Source: Butyrivibrio proteoclasticus B316
Lineage (GTDB): Bacteria; Bacillota; Clostridia; Lachnospirales; Lachnospiraceae
Direction of reading: 5' to 3'
Length of the DNA: 64,000 bases
Assembly (NCBI RefSeq): GCF_000145035.1
Contig: NC_014387.1
Span: 1,974,001-2,038,000, forward strand
Of this stretch, positions 17,063 to 26,097 are shown piece after piece. Position numbers and translations under genes: made by a program. Below the pieces are notes generated by a model. It did not search any database and had not been told where the DNA came from. It saw only the letters and a program-made list of their open reading frames with translations. Every line of letters starts with the position of its first letter. Position 1 is the first letter of the stretch.

Positions 17063-18256
17063 TCATTCAGTAACCGTAATAACATCTCTTAGAATATAAT
17101 GGAACAATGGATAAGAAGTATTCTCATTTTCTATATATCCATTACTAAGATCAATAGTATCAGAAGGATTGTCCGGATTTTCTCCTATATAGTCTCCTCT
17201 GAAAACAAAGCTGTCATTATCATTTTTAAACTGCTCTATAGTGCTGTTCATAGCCTCTAAGGTCCCCGGTGCTGCTGTCTGCATATTAAGATCGATCATT
17301 TCAACCCATCCATTTTCAAATCCGCCTGATATATCATTTCCGTGAACATAGCCATCAACAACGCTTTCAATTTTTTTGTTTTTGATCACAGCATCAACAG
17401 CTGATAAAACATAAGGTTCCCAGCATATTCTTGATGTCACAAGCGAAGTACCGGGAGCAACCTCTGACATGCTCTGGTTGTATCCCACAAAATAAACTTC
17501 CTTTTTTTGCGAAGCCTCCTCACACGCAATAGCAGGGCCAATTGTGTCAGTATGCTGTGAAATCACAACGCACCCCTGTTTAATAAGATTCTTGGCGGCA
17601 TTCTTTTCCTGAGCATAGCTGCTCCAAGTGTGCGTATAGCTGACTTTCATTACTGCATTTGGCACTACAGCTCTTATTCCCAGCAAAAAAGCTGTATATC
17701 CGGAAATAACTTCTGATGTAGGATAGGCTGCCACAAACCCGACAATAGCCCTGTCCTTTGAAAGTGTTCCTTCCTCGATCATCTGCTTCATCTTCATTCC
17801 GGCGGCGATTCCGCTCACATAACGTCCCTGGTAGGCCTCTCCCTTAAATGTATGGTAATTGGCCGGCACTTCCTGTTCACTCATATCCATGTATGAAGTC
17901 TGGCAAAACTGAACATTCGGATATTTGGGCGCAAGCTTTGCTACTGTCTCGCTATATCCGTTAAAAAATATAATGTTACACCCTTTTGCAACAAGATCTG
18001 TCAAGGGCTCATCCATCTCATCATCAAGTACATTACTGCAGGTAAAAATTTCTACCTTTTCACCATATGTCTTTTCAAGAGCATCCTTTGCCAATGAAAA
18101 GTTATAGGTATAAGGTGTACTTTCGTCATTGTCATATATGAATCCTACCTTCAATGTGCCTTTTTCGCGTGAAGGGCCATTATACTTATAGCATCCGATG
18201 AAAACAGCCAGAAATATTATACATGTCAATGTAACAGCGATATATACCCGCTTCAT
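17063..18256 (-). CDS. BMP-family (Med/PnrA-like) substrate-binding lipoprotein
   Basis: 397 residues. The N-terminus is a hydrophobic signal ending in FIGCYKY, a plausible lipobox with acylated Cys near 22. The mature part has the type I periplasmic-binding fold typical of BMP proteins: KVGFIYDNDESTPYTYN, then NIIFFNGYSE, YQGRYVSGIAAGMK, IVGFVAAYPTSEVISGYTAFLLGI and QGCVVISQHTD. Known BMP proteins bind purine nucleosides for ABC importers. No permease or ATPase gene is adjacent; instead the start lies four bases after the stop of the 1209-residue sensor gene, with its AAGGAGC site inside that gene's end. It may present a ligand to that sensor. Confidence 0.85.
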   Translation of the reverse strand: MKRVYIAVTLTCIIFLAVFIGCYKYNGPSREKGTLKVGFIYDNDESTPYTYNFSLAKDALEKTYGEKVEIFTCSNVLDDEMDEPLTDLVAKGCNIIFFNGYSETVAKLAPKYPNVQFCQTSYMDMSEQEVPANYHTFKGEAYQGRYVSGIAAGMKMKQMIEEGTLSKDRAIVGFVAAYPTSEVISGYTAFLLGIRAVVPNAVMKVSYTHTWSSYAQEKNAAKNLIKQGCVVISQHTDTIGPAIACEEASQKKEVYFVGYNQSMSEVAPGTSLVTSRICWEPYVLSAVDAVIKNKKIESVVDGYVHGNDISGGFENGWVEMIDLNMQTAAPGTLEAMNSTIEQFKNDNDSFVFRGDYIGENPDNPSDTIDLSNGYIENENTSYPLFHYILRDVITVTE

Positions 18257-18259
18257 AGC

Positions 18260-21200
18260 TTAGCTCCTTTCATCCTTTTTCATTTGTTCTGCCTGAATCT
18301 GCTTATCTTCTTTATTTCTTCTGTCTAGCTCTTGCTGGGCTTCCTTGCTCACCTCCTGAATTTCCGACTGCTTCTGAGCATAGATTTCATCAAGGTTTAT
18401 AACTCCTTTATCAACGAGCCTTAAGAATGCATCAAGAGCTTCAGGATCAAACTGCGTTCCGCGGCCGCGCTTCATCTCATTCATAACATAGTCGCTATCC
18501 ATATGATTGCGATATACACGATTAGATGTCATGGCATCAAAGGCATCCGCAACAGCAATTATCCTTGCAAAAAGAGGAATTTCATCTCCTTTAAGTCCGT
18601 CAGGATAGCCACGTCCATCAAAGCGTTCATGATGATACCTTGTTCCATCAACAACGTGTTCAACCAAGGTAAAATCCTTGAGTATTTCTGCTCCACCAAC
18701 AACATGTGACTTCATCTTGGCATACTCTTCATCAGTAAGTCTTCCCACTTTATTGAGAACACTGTCGGGAATACCTATTTTTCCTATATCATGCATCTGT
18801 GCAGCCTTGCGTAAATTAGACAATGCCCTGTCTCTCTGCCACCACTTAAAACACTTCATTTCTCTTGCTATGAGAACTGAGTACTCCGCAACTCTTGAGG
18901 AATGCTGACTTGTACGAACGTCTTTAGCATCGACTGAATTAGCAATAGCCATTACGGTTTCGTTGGCCATATTGATCTTGATCTGCGACTGGTTAAGCTG
19001 TCTTTGAACGATAAGCCATGTGAACCATATAAGGCTAAGAGCAAAGACTATTACCATATAGATATGGAATCCCTTTTGCTCATAGAACTCGCCTACTTTA
19101 ACAACTTTAAACGTTCTCTCTTCAAGAACCTTCTCACCGGCACTATCCAAAATAGCCAGATGGAAAGTGTATTCTCCCGAAGGTAGGTTTAAATAAATAA
19201 TATTGTTAAGGCTGTTCTGAGGAACTATGGTCCACTGGGTGTCGTACCCCTCCAGATAATATCCTACATTAGGTTCCTGGATAGTATAATTAAGTATTTC
19301 AGGTCCAAGTTCTATACGGCTAACGCCTCTTCCAATTGTTATGACTCCGGTTCTGTCCATTGGATGCAGAGTTCCATCAAGCCTTACAGACGCAAGTTGC
19401 ATTCTGTAAGAGCGCACGTCGCTATTGTATTTTTCTACATCAATAATATATGCACCGGTATCACAAGGAAGAAACAGTTCACCATTTCCGTTATAGTAGT
19501 TCCAGGAATTGGCGGTGAGCGATGTTCCAAGTCCTCTTCTGGCGTCTAAAAGCTCCCAGGCAACTTCTCCGCCTTCTACAAGCTCGTCACGCTCAACAAC
19601 ATAGATTCCGGCACTGGACATTACAAAAAGAGTATCCTCATCCTTAACCCATATATCATAGTTATTAAAGTAAGGAAATTTATCTAAGACACGGATCTTA
19701 TTATCCGTATCCATGTAGCATAGGCTGTTACTGGTAACTATAAATACGCCCTCAGATTTGGGATCCTTTACCGTACGGAGAATAACCTCGCTGCTAAGGC
19801 CATCGTCTCTTGTAATCATATCAACGACATTGCCATCTCTTATAACAGCAATACCGTCTCCATCTGTGCCCGCAAGAATAGATCCATCCTTTCTCTCAGT
19901 AATGGAAAGTATCATCGAATTGATCAATCCATCTTCATTTTTGATTGTCTGTGTAACTCTATGATTTTTAATAAAGCTGATACCTGTATCACCGGCTGCC
20001 AGGATCGTTCCATCAGCCATCTGACTAACCATCCTTGCGCGGTTACCAAAGCTTCCATTATCAGCGTTGTATTCCCATGATGAGCCGTTTGATGCATATT
20101 CCATAAGACCGTTTCCATAAGTGCACACCCACAGATGGTCGTTAGAATCAACATACATACATCTGATACGTTTATCAGAAAGTTTGCTCGTCAGATCATT
20201 TTCTATCTCATTACGGCATTCTCTATCAACTACATCCAGTCCATTATCAGTTCCGATGTAGTAATTGTTCTGCCAGAAAACTATTGTATTTACAACGCTG
20301 CGCTCCATGCCAACAGAACCGTAAACATCCTTGAATGGAGATTTCGCAAGTCGCATAAGTCCCAGACGCGATGAAGTAAACCATAGATTTCCCTGATAGT
20401 CGCATAGCATATTATCAATTGAATTGGCAAAGTCATTGGTATTAAGCGCATGATAACCACTGGCGTCAAAATATGACACGCCGTTATCTGCGCATATAAA
20501 CATCGTCTTATCATCAATAAAGTTGATGTTATTGATTTCCTTTATATCGTTACAAGTCTTGACACCTATAAGTTTCAGCACGTGATGAGATACTTCGTAG
20601 CTGTATACATGGTTAAGGCTGGTGCCCACCATCAGTATTCCGTTAGGAGCAAATTTGCAGCACTTAAAAACTTCCTGTTCATCCTTCATTTGAAGGTCGT
20701 CTAATATTGCACCACCCTCCATAAGGAAAAGATGTCCATCAGAAGATACAGTTGCAACATGATTATCTTCATCCGCACTGATACTATCTGTATAGTTGAC
20801 TTTATCAAGTGTTCCTATAGATTTCAGTCCGTTATTCATTTGAAGGACCATAAGGCTGCTGGTAGTACCAACATAGTAATAGCCATCTGTAGCCCTTACT
20901 ATACTTCGCACAGAATTTGATGGAAGCCCGCTCGCTTCATCAAGCACGTTTACGACTTCTTCTCTGATCACAATCGCCAAGCCATTGTCATTGGTTCCAA
21001 TCCATAAACGTCCCTCTTCATCAACATAAAGGCAGTTTACATTCTTGACAGACTCATAGTCGTCGATCCACCTGAACTCCTGGCCATTATATCTGTATAA
21101 TCCGGCATAAGTGCCTATCCACAATACGCCATCATTAGTCTGAACAATATCGTTTGCTTCACCACAGGGAAGACCATTATTACTGCTATATACAGTTTGA

Positions 21201-21889
21201 ACATAATCGTTGTAATCAGCGGTTTCCTGGATTGTCTCCTCCCGGGCAGCTGATCTTACAGGTAAAAGAAGCCCTGACAGCATGCATAGTATCAAGATGC
21301 CCACAACAGTAGATGCTTTCTTTTCAGGCTGTTCCTCATCTTTCTGCGTCTGATAAAAACGGCGTATAAGGATAGCGATATAAATAGTTGCTATAGTAAT
21401 AACTTTGTCAACAAATTCAAGGATCAACTGGCCAAGTATAGTGCACACAAAAATAGGCCAGTCTTTCCCAAGGAAATAGTCGATAACACCATCTCCCCAT
21501 TTATTGCCCGTATAACCATTATCAAATATGATATTTACCGGAACTGACACGACAAGTGCCGTAAGAACAGTCAAAGAAGCGGCCTTCATAAAGCCATAGA
21601 ATTGATTGAACCAACCTTTTCGGGCTGCCTGACCTACAATGAGGCCAAGAGCAATACTGGTAATTGCATAGGCAGATGAAAGCGGATTGATCATTGAATA
21701 TGCCAGGTTTCCTGTCATGCCTACTATTGCTCCACAGAAAGGACCTGCTACATAAGCGCAAAGCGCAGTACCAAATGAATCTCCCCATATCGGAAGTTCA
21801 AAATAAGTCGTCAGAAACTTCCCTCCAAGATTCATAGCTACACATAAAACAGTAAACAGAACTATTTGCCAGTTTTTCCATTTTATCAT
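18260..21889 (-). CDS. ECF-S-like membrane domain / beta-propeller / HD-GYP fusion sensor
   Basis: 1209 residues. Residues 1-195 are about six helices resembling ECF-transporter S components (GDSFGTALCAYVAGPFCGAIVG, MINPLSSAYAITSIALG). A second hydrophobic segment near 215 leads out of the cell. About 240-820 are repeats of the two-component propeller type (DGVLWIGTYAGLYRY, EGRLWIGTNDNG, DHLWVCTYGNGL), then a Y_Y_Y-like domain (YYLEGYDTQW). A helix near 935 returns to the cytoplasm, followed by HD-GYP (MHDIGKIGIP, YHHERFDGRGYPDG, DAFDAMTS) and a charged tail. This fits a membrane c-di-GMP phosphodiesterase controlled by an outside ligand. ATG follows GGGGAG. The adjacent BMP gene is coupled. 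Confidence 0.88.
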   Translation of the reverse strand: MIKWKNWQIVLFTVLCVAMNLGGKFLTTYFELPIWGDSFGTALCAYVAGPFCGAIVGMTGNLAYSMINPLSSAYAITSIALGLIVGQAARKGWFNQFYGFMKAASLTVLTALVVSVPVNIIFDNGYTGNKWGDGVIDYFLGKDWPIFVCTILGQLILEFVDKVITIATIYIAILIRRFYQTQKDEEQPEKKASTVVGILILCMLSGLLLPVRSAAREETIQETADYNDYVQTVYSSNNGLPCGEANDIVQTNDGVLWIGTYAGLYRYNGQEFRWIDDYESVKNVNCLYVDEEGRLWIGTNDNGLAIVIREEVVNVLDEASGLPSNSVRSIVRATDGYYYVGTTSSLMVLQMNNGLKSIGTLDKVNYTDSISADEDNHVATVSSDGHLFLMEGGAILDDLQMKDEQEVFKCCKFAPNGILMVGTSLNHVYSYEVSHHVLKLIGVKTCNDIKEINNINFIDDKTMFICADNGVSYFDASGYHALNTNDFANSIDNMLCDYQGNLWFTSSRLGLMRLAKSPFKDVYGSVGMERSVVNTIVFWQNNYYIGTDNGLDVVDRECRNEIENDLTSKLSDKRIRCMYVDSNDHLWVCTYGNGLMEYASNGSSWEYNADNGSFGNRARMVSQMADGTILAAGDTGISFIKNHRVTQTIKNEDGLINSMILSITERKDGSILAGTDGDGIAVIRDGNVVDMITRDDGLSSEVILRTVKDPKSEGVFIVTSNSLCYMDTDNKIRVLDKFPYFNNYDIWVKDEDTLFVMSSAGIYVVERDELVEGGEVAWELLDARRGLGTSLTANSWNYYNGNGELFLPCDTGAYIIDVEKYNSDVRSYRMQLASVRLDGTLHPMDRTGVITIGRGVSRIELGPEILNYTIQEPNVGYYLEGYDTQWTIVPQNSLNNIIYLNLPSGEYTFHLAILDSAGEKVLEERTFKVVKVGEFYEQKGFHIYMVIVFALSLIWFTWLIVQRQLNQSQIKINMANETVMAIANSVDAKDVRTSQHSSRVAEYSVLIAREMKCFKWWQRDRALSNLRKAAQMHDIGKIGIPDSVLNKVGRLTDEEYAKMKSHVVGGAEILKDFTLVEHVVDGTRYHHERFDGRGYPDGLKGDEIPLFARIIAVADAFDAMTSNRVYRNHMDSDYVMNEMKRGRGTQFDPEALDAFLRLVDKGVINLDEIYAQKQSEIQEVSKEAQQELDRRNKEDKQIQAEQMKKDERS

Positions 21890-21993
21890 ATATTAGTATT
21901 CTCCCCACTACTCAATTATGAATATCAGAGACAGAAAGCTATTCATATTATTAATCATACGATAAAATGTCTAAAATAAATATTAAATTCCAA

Positions 21994-22476
21994 TTAAATA
22001 TTCATAATCAAATCCGCTGTGGTTATTCTGGAAACAGTTATCAGATCCTGTGGAGATAATTCTATCTGAAATCCAACCTTGCCGGCACTGACATAAATCT
22101 TATCTAAATCTGATGCCGTTTCATGAATAAACGTTGGAAACTGCTTCTTCATGCCAATTGGTGAACATCCGCCATGTACATAGCCTGTTAATGGGAGCAG
22201 TTCTTTTTGCTTTATCATACTGACCGCCTTTTCTCCCGAAGCCTTGGCAGCCTTTTTAAGGTCAAGTTCCTCCGTGACCGGAATAACGAAAACATAGTAA
22301 GCTCCGCTCTTTCCCTGAGTTACCAGAGTCTTGAACACTTTCCCTGAATCTTCACCGAGTATACCTGCAATCTCCTCCCCTGTCAGAGTAGCATCCGGTT
22401 CATAAGAGTGGCTCACATAAGAGATCTTTTTCCCATCAAGAACCCTCATCACATTTGTCTTTTCTTCTTTTTTCAT
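21994..22476 (-). CDS. YbaK/EbsC-family Cys-tRNA(Pro) deacylase
   Basis: 160 residues, the family's usual size. Key features: KTNVMRVLDGKKISY at the start, KVFKTLVTQGKSGAYYVFVIP, and GYVHGGCSPIGMKKQFPTFI, where the GGxSP/IG loop forms the editing pocket. Known members hydrolyse Cys-tRNA(Pro) in trans with ProRS. It acts in the cytoplasm. It sits between the large sensor gene and a small unknown gene on the same strand with a 60-base gap. Confidence 0.9.
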   Translation of the reverse strand: MKKEEKTNVMRVLDGKKISYVSHSYEPDATLTGEEIAGILGEDSGKVFKTLVTQGKSGAYYVFVIPVTEELDLKKAAKASGEKAVSMIKQKELLPLTGYVHGGCSPIGMKKQFPTFIHETASDLDKIYVSAGKVGFQIELSPQDLITVSRITTADLIMNI

Positions 22477-22535
22477 AGCTTAAAATCACTTTCTATTCCA
22501 TTATATATTCAGCAATACAAAGACAGCACATAGCC

Positions 22536-22838
22536 TTATAAGGCTATATGCTGCTCTTCCAAACTATCAAACAGGTTTTTCCCGTTAAATCTGGCATTAG
22601 TAACATAACTACTCATGCCTTTTTTACCAAGAGATTTCCTACCATACAGAACAAGATGTATTCTCTTGTCCTCAGTCATGTACTCTTCTGAAACTTCACC
22701 TAAGCCATCACTCTTCTCGACAACACTTTTAAAATCAGACACAAAAGCCGGTATTATCACCGCCCCAATGCTCTGTCCCTGATTCGGACCATAAATTCCC
22801 ATAATTTCATGAAGTAACTTTGTTCTCAGTTCGTCCAT
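22536..22838 (-). CDS. Small protein of unknown function
   Basis: 100 residues, soluble, no cysteine. The ATG follows GGGGGA at three bases plus a short spacer. It has a helical N-terminus (MDELRTKLLHEIMGIYG), a strand-rich middle (GAVIIPAFVSDFKSVV, RIHLVLYGRKS) and no motif I recognise. It lies 28 bases downstream of the pyrophosphatase gene and may be its operon partner. Confidence 0.65.
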   Translation of the reverse strand: MDELRTKLLHEIMGIYGPNQGQSIGAVIIPAFVSDFKSVVEKSDGLGEVSEEYMTEDKRIHLVLYGRKSLGKKGMSSYVTNARFNGKNLFDSLEEQHIAL

Positions 22839-22866
22839 AAATCCCCCATATACATATAAAAATGGC

Positions 22867-24513
22867 TCACTGCTGAATGGTTTCTACGATTGAAGGAAGG
22901 AGCTGTTTCTTACGAGATACCACTCCCGGCAGCTTGACACTATTTCCCTCTACACTCACCCCAAATGCAGAGCTAAGTGTATGCTGAGCCTTATTACCGG
23001 CAAATATAACTTCAGATGATTCATCAATAATATCAGTAAGCATGAAGAACAGCATATCAAGTCCATCATCAGAAGTAACATTATTAAGCTCCGGCTGGAT
23101 CTTGTTCTTGATTTCGATCAGTTCTTCTGCGCTCATGGAGTTGATCTGTCCTATTCCAATTGTAAGATCATCAACCGTAAACTTCTTGAAATCCTGATGA
23201 AGGATCTCTGTTGCAGTCTTGTCACTAAGGTTAGAGCCTGCATGGAACATTTCCTTAGCAAAAGACTCATAGTCAACACCGGCAATACCTGCAAGTTCTT
23301 CGCCTGCTTTTTTGTCGACATTTGTACAGGTAGGTGACTTAAACATAAGCGTATCAGACAAAATAGCTGCAAGTAAAAGTCCTGCAGTAGTCTTGTCTAT
23401 TTCTACCTGATACTCCTTGTACATAAGGTAAATAATAGTACATGTAGATCCAAGTGGCTGATTTCTAAAGAAAACAGGGCCTGCAGTCTCGATAGTGCGA
23501 AGTCTGTGATGATCGATGATCTCGAGAATTTCTGCACCATCTGCTCCGTTAACAGCCTGATTTTTCTCATTGTGATCCACAAGGATCAGCTGCTTCTTAC
23601 GTGCACCAAGGAAGTTTCTTCGGCTGATCATACCAATGTAGTGATCATTCTTATCAAGAACCGGGAAATATCTGTGCCTCATAGAAGCCATTACTTCCTG
23701 AATATCTTCAATGTAATCATCCATGTGGAAGCATACAAGGCCATCTTTTTTCATGACATGCTCAATCGGCATACTCTGATTGATGAGTCTTGCCACAATA
23801 AAAGTATCATGCGGAGTTGTAATGATCTTGGTACCATGTTCTCTTGCCTGTATCTGAATAGTCTTGGCAACATCTGCGCCCTCGCAGACTATGATACATC
23901 CGGCATTCATTTCTATAGCGCACAACTGCATATCATATCTGTTACCAAGGATTACTACATCTCCTTCCTCAATAACATTTTCCATCATATCGGGATTAGC
24001 AGCAGCAATTACAACCTTGCCTTTTGTGAGAACGTCATTTATTTCACCGACTATAAGCTCTCCGCCAAGAGTCTCAACTATATTTCTGTAACAGGTTCCG
24101 GCTTCTGATAGAATCTTAGGGTCAATAACATCCATATAGGTCTCAACAATATCATTAGTTGTTACAATACCGCTAAGTTCATCGCCCTCTGTCACGCACA
24201 GGGTTACAACTCCTGCATCTCTCATCTTGGACCAGGCATTTTTAAGAGAAAGGTTTCTGTCGATTCCATCAAGCATTCTTATCTCCATGTCACGGACCTG
24301 TGTTCTGACGTCCTTGACATATGAAGGTGTTTCTACTCCAAAATGTGACAGTACAAACTGGGTTTCTTCGTTGAGATGTCCTGCTCTGCAAGCGATATAA
24401 TCTCCGCCCGTCACCTTTCTTTTCAAATTGGCATAAGTTATAGCCGCACAGATTGAATCCGTATCAGGATTCTTGTGTCCCATAACTATGACCGGTCTGT
24501 TCTGATTATTCAT
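22867..24513 (-). CDS. CBS-domain family II inorganic pyrophosphatase
   Basis: 548 residues from the ATG at 24513, six bases after AGGAG; an upstream frame extends into the ttcA-like gene. Domain order fits regulated CBS-PPases: DHH half (VMGHKNPDTDSICAA), CBS1 (GVVTLCVTEGDELSGIVTTND), DRTGG (VVIAAANPDMM, GCIIVCEGADV), CBS2 (RHRYFPVLDKNDHYIGMISR), then DHN and DHH metal motifs (LVDHNEKNQ, IIDHHRL) and the DHHA2 domain. These Mn/Co-dependent enzymes split pyrophosphate and are tuned by AMP/ADP/diadenosine polyphosphates at the CBS/DRTGG sites. Cytoplasmic. Confidence 0.93.
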   Translation of the reverse strand: MNNQNRPVIVMGHKNPDTDSICAAITYANLKRKVTGGDYIACRAGHLNEETQFVLSHFGVETPSYVKDVRTQVRDMEIRMLDGIDRNLSLKNAWSKMRDAGVVTLCVTEGDELSGIVTTNDIVETYMDVIDPKILSEAGTCYRNIVETLGGELIVGEINDVLTKGKVVIAAANPDMMENVIEEGDVVILGNRYDMQLCAIEMNAGCIIVCEGADVAKTIQIQAREHGTKIITTPHDTFIVARLINQSMPIEHVMKKDGLVCFHMDDYIEDIQEVMASMRHRYFPVLDKNDHYIGMISRRNFLGARKKQLILVDHNEKNQAVNGADGAEILEIIDHHRLRTIETAGPVFFRNQPLGSTCTIIYLMYKEYQVEIDKTTAGLLLAAILSDTLMFKSPTCTNVDKKAGEELAGIAGVDYESFAKEMFHAGSNLSDKTATEILHQDFKKFTVDDLTIGIGQINSMSAEELIEIKNKIQPELNNVTSDDGLDMLFFMLTDIIDESSEVIFAGNKAQHTLSSAFGVSVEGNSVKLPGVVSRKKQLLPSIVETIQQ

Positions 24514-24544
24514 AAATTCTCCTAAATTATTCACTACTACAATA

Positions 24545-25408
24545 TCATTCCCGCGAATCGTAATTCTCAAGGAAATGATGTTTCACTCCATTCTCGTCCT
24601 TATAACATATTAACGCATTAATACTTACATTTTCCACACTTTTAAAGATATTTGACTCTAAATATGGATTAATATCTCTAAGTTTTCTGATAATAGCTTT
24701 TGTCTCAGCTCTCTTCGAAACTGAGCTGTCATTATGAAGATTTCCTTCTTTTTCAAGCTGCTCAGTAAGCTTGCAGGCACAGCGGATAAATTTAAGCTCA
24801 TTATAGTTCATCCAGTGAACAATGTCTTCCTCTCTCACAAGGTAAAGAGGCCTGATAAGCTCCATGCCCTTAAAATTAGTACTGTGTAGCTTAGGCATCA
24901 TTGTCTGAATCTGTCCGCCATACATCATAGCCATAAAAATAGTCTCAATAACATCATCAAAGTGATGTCCCAGGGCTATCTTATTACAGCCAAGTTCCTG
25001 CGCCTTACTATAAAGAGCACCTCTTCTCATTCTGGCGCAAAGATAACATGGTGAGCCTCCAACCTTAGTTGTAACATCAAAAATATCTGATTCAAAAATG
25101 GTAAGAGGAATATTCATAAGCTCAGCATTTCTGAGGATATTCTGATAATTGGCATCACTGTATCCCGGATTCATCGCAAGAAAGATAACTTCAAAATTAT
25201 GCTTGCCATGGCGGGCAAGTTCCTGAAAAAGCTTGGCCAGGAGCATTGAATCTTTACCGCCCGAGATACAAACAGCTATCTTATCGCCATCCTGAATAAG
25301 ATCATAGGTGTTGATCGCCTTAGTAAACTTACACCATATCTCTTTTCTGTATTTCTTTATAATTGATCGTTCTATATCCCTGCAACGATCTGTGCTCTTA
25401 TCAGACAT
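24545..25408 (-). CDS. TtcA-family PP-loop ATPase (probable tRNA thiolation)
   Basis: 287 residues from the ATG at 25408, ten bases after GGAGGA; a TTG 18 bases upstream is the alternative. PP-loop AVCISGGKDSMLLAK near 50; cysteine pair CYLCARMRRG near 125 and a further Cys in FIRCACKL suggest an Fe-S cluster as in TtcA, which makes 2-thiocytidine at tRNA position 32. ALGHHFDDVIET is also typical. In Firmicutes this family is less well characterised, so the exact substrate is uncertain. Confidence 0.85.
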   Translation of the reverse strand: MSDKSTDRCRDIERSIIKKYRKEIWCKFTKAINTYDLIQDGDKIAVCISGGKDSMLLAKLFQELARHGKHNFEVIFLAMNPGYSDANYQNILRNAELMNIPLTIFESDIFDVTTKVGGSPCYLCARMRRGALYSKAQELGCNKIALGHHFDDVIETIFMAMMYGGQIQTMMPKLHSTNFKGMELIRPLYLVREEDIVHWMNYNELKFIRCACKLTEQLEKEGNLHNDSSVSKRAETKAIIRKLRDINPYLESNIFKSVENVSINALICYKDENGVKHHFLENYDSRE

Positions 25409-25489
25409 TCTGATCAAATCCTCCAAATATCATAAATACGCTAAATTTGGTCATCCCGCCACACAAATTCATTCTCAAATACTTGTTTT

Positions 25490-26040
25490 TTACTCCACAC
25501 TTTTAAATGCATCAAGATACTGATTGCACTGCTCATCACTCTCGCCATAGGCAATTATGTATCCAACATATCCTTTATATATGAATACGTACTGTTTCTG
25601 ATCTTGCCTCCGTTTACATCATCTGCCATACTCTGTGCAAAATCATCTGTAGATATATTATCTATACCGGCAAGTTCCTCATCACTATGAAACTTCATGT
25701 TTGACGGTGCCTCAAAGGTAAGGCCAAGAGCATTACTTGTGAAGGTATTCCCCTCAATAGTCGCTGCTGCGTACTTGGTATTATACTGATTGAAAATAAG
25801 TGGGCCGCCTTCTTCTGAAGAGCTTGTTATAGCTTCAATTGTCTGAGAATCCTCTGTTTTCTCAGCTTCTTCTATGTTGCCATTTTCCTCTAATTCTGAG
25901 GTCAGCTCAGTATCTTTTTCGAAATATTCAGCATCCTGAGCCTGTGCACCTGACTGAGCATATGTATTTCCATAATTGTATAAAGATGTGCCGGCATTTG
26001 CAGAAACTCCCTTAGGAAGCTGTAATGCGAAAACTCCCCT
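25490..26040 (-). pseudogene. Remnant of a secreted/surface protein gene
   Basis: A minus-strand reading frame runs from about 26040 with no start codon or ribosome site (an in-frame stop lies just upstream) through GVFALQLPKGVSANAG, an acidic Glu/Ser-rich stretch, then GNTFTSNALGLTFEAPSNM and a stop at 25555. In another frame the likely true C-terminus continues: YVFIYKGYVGYIIAYG to ...YLDAFKSVE with a stop at 25490. So the gene lacks its 5' part and carries a frameshift near 25600. The composition suggests an exported protein. Family not recognised. Confidence 0.7.
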
Positions 26041-26097
26041 TTCCTAACAACACAAAGGCTATTATATCATAGCAAGTTAAGAAAAAGGAGTTTTTTA

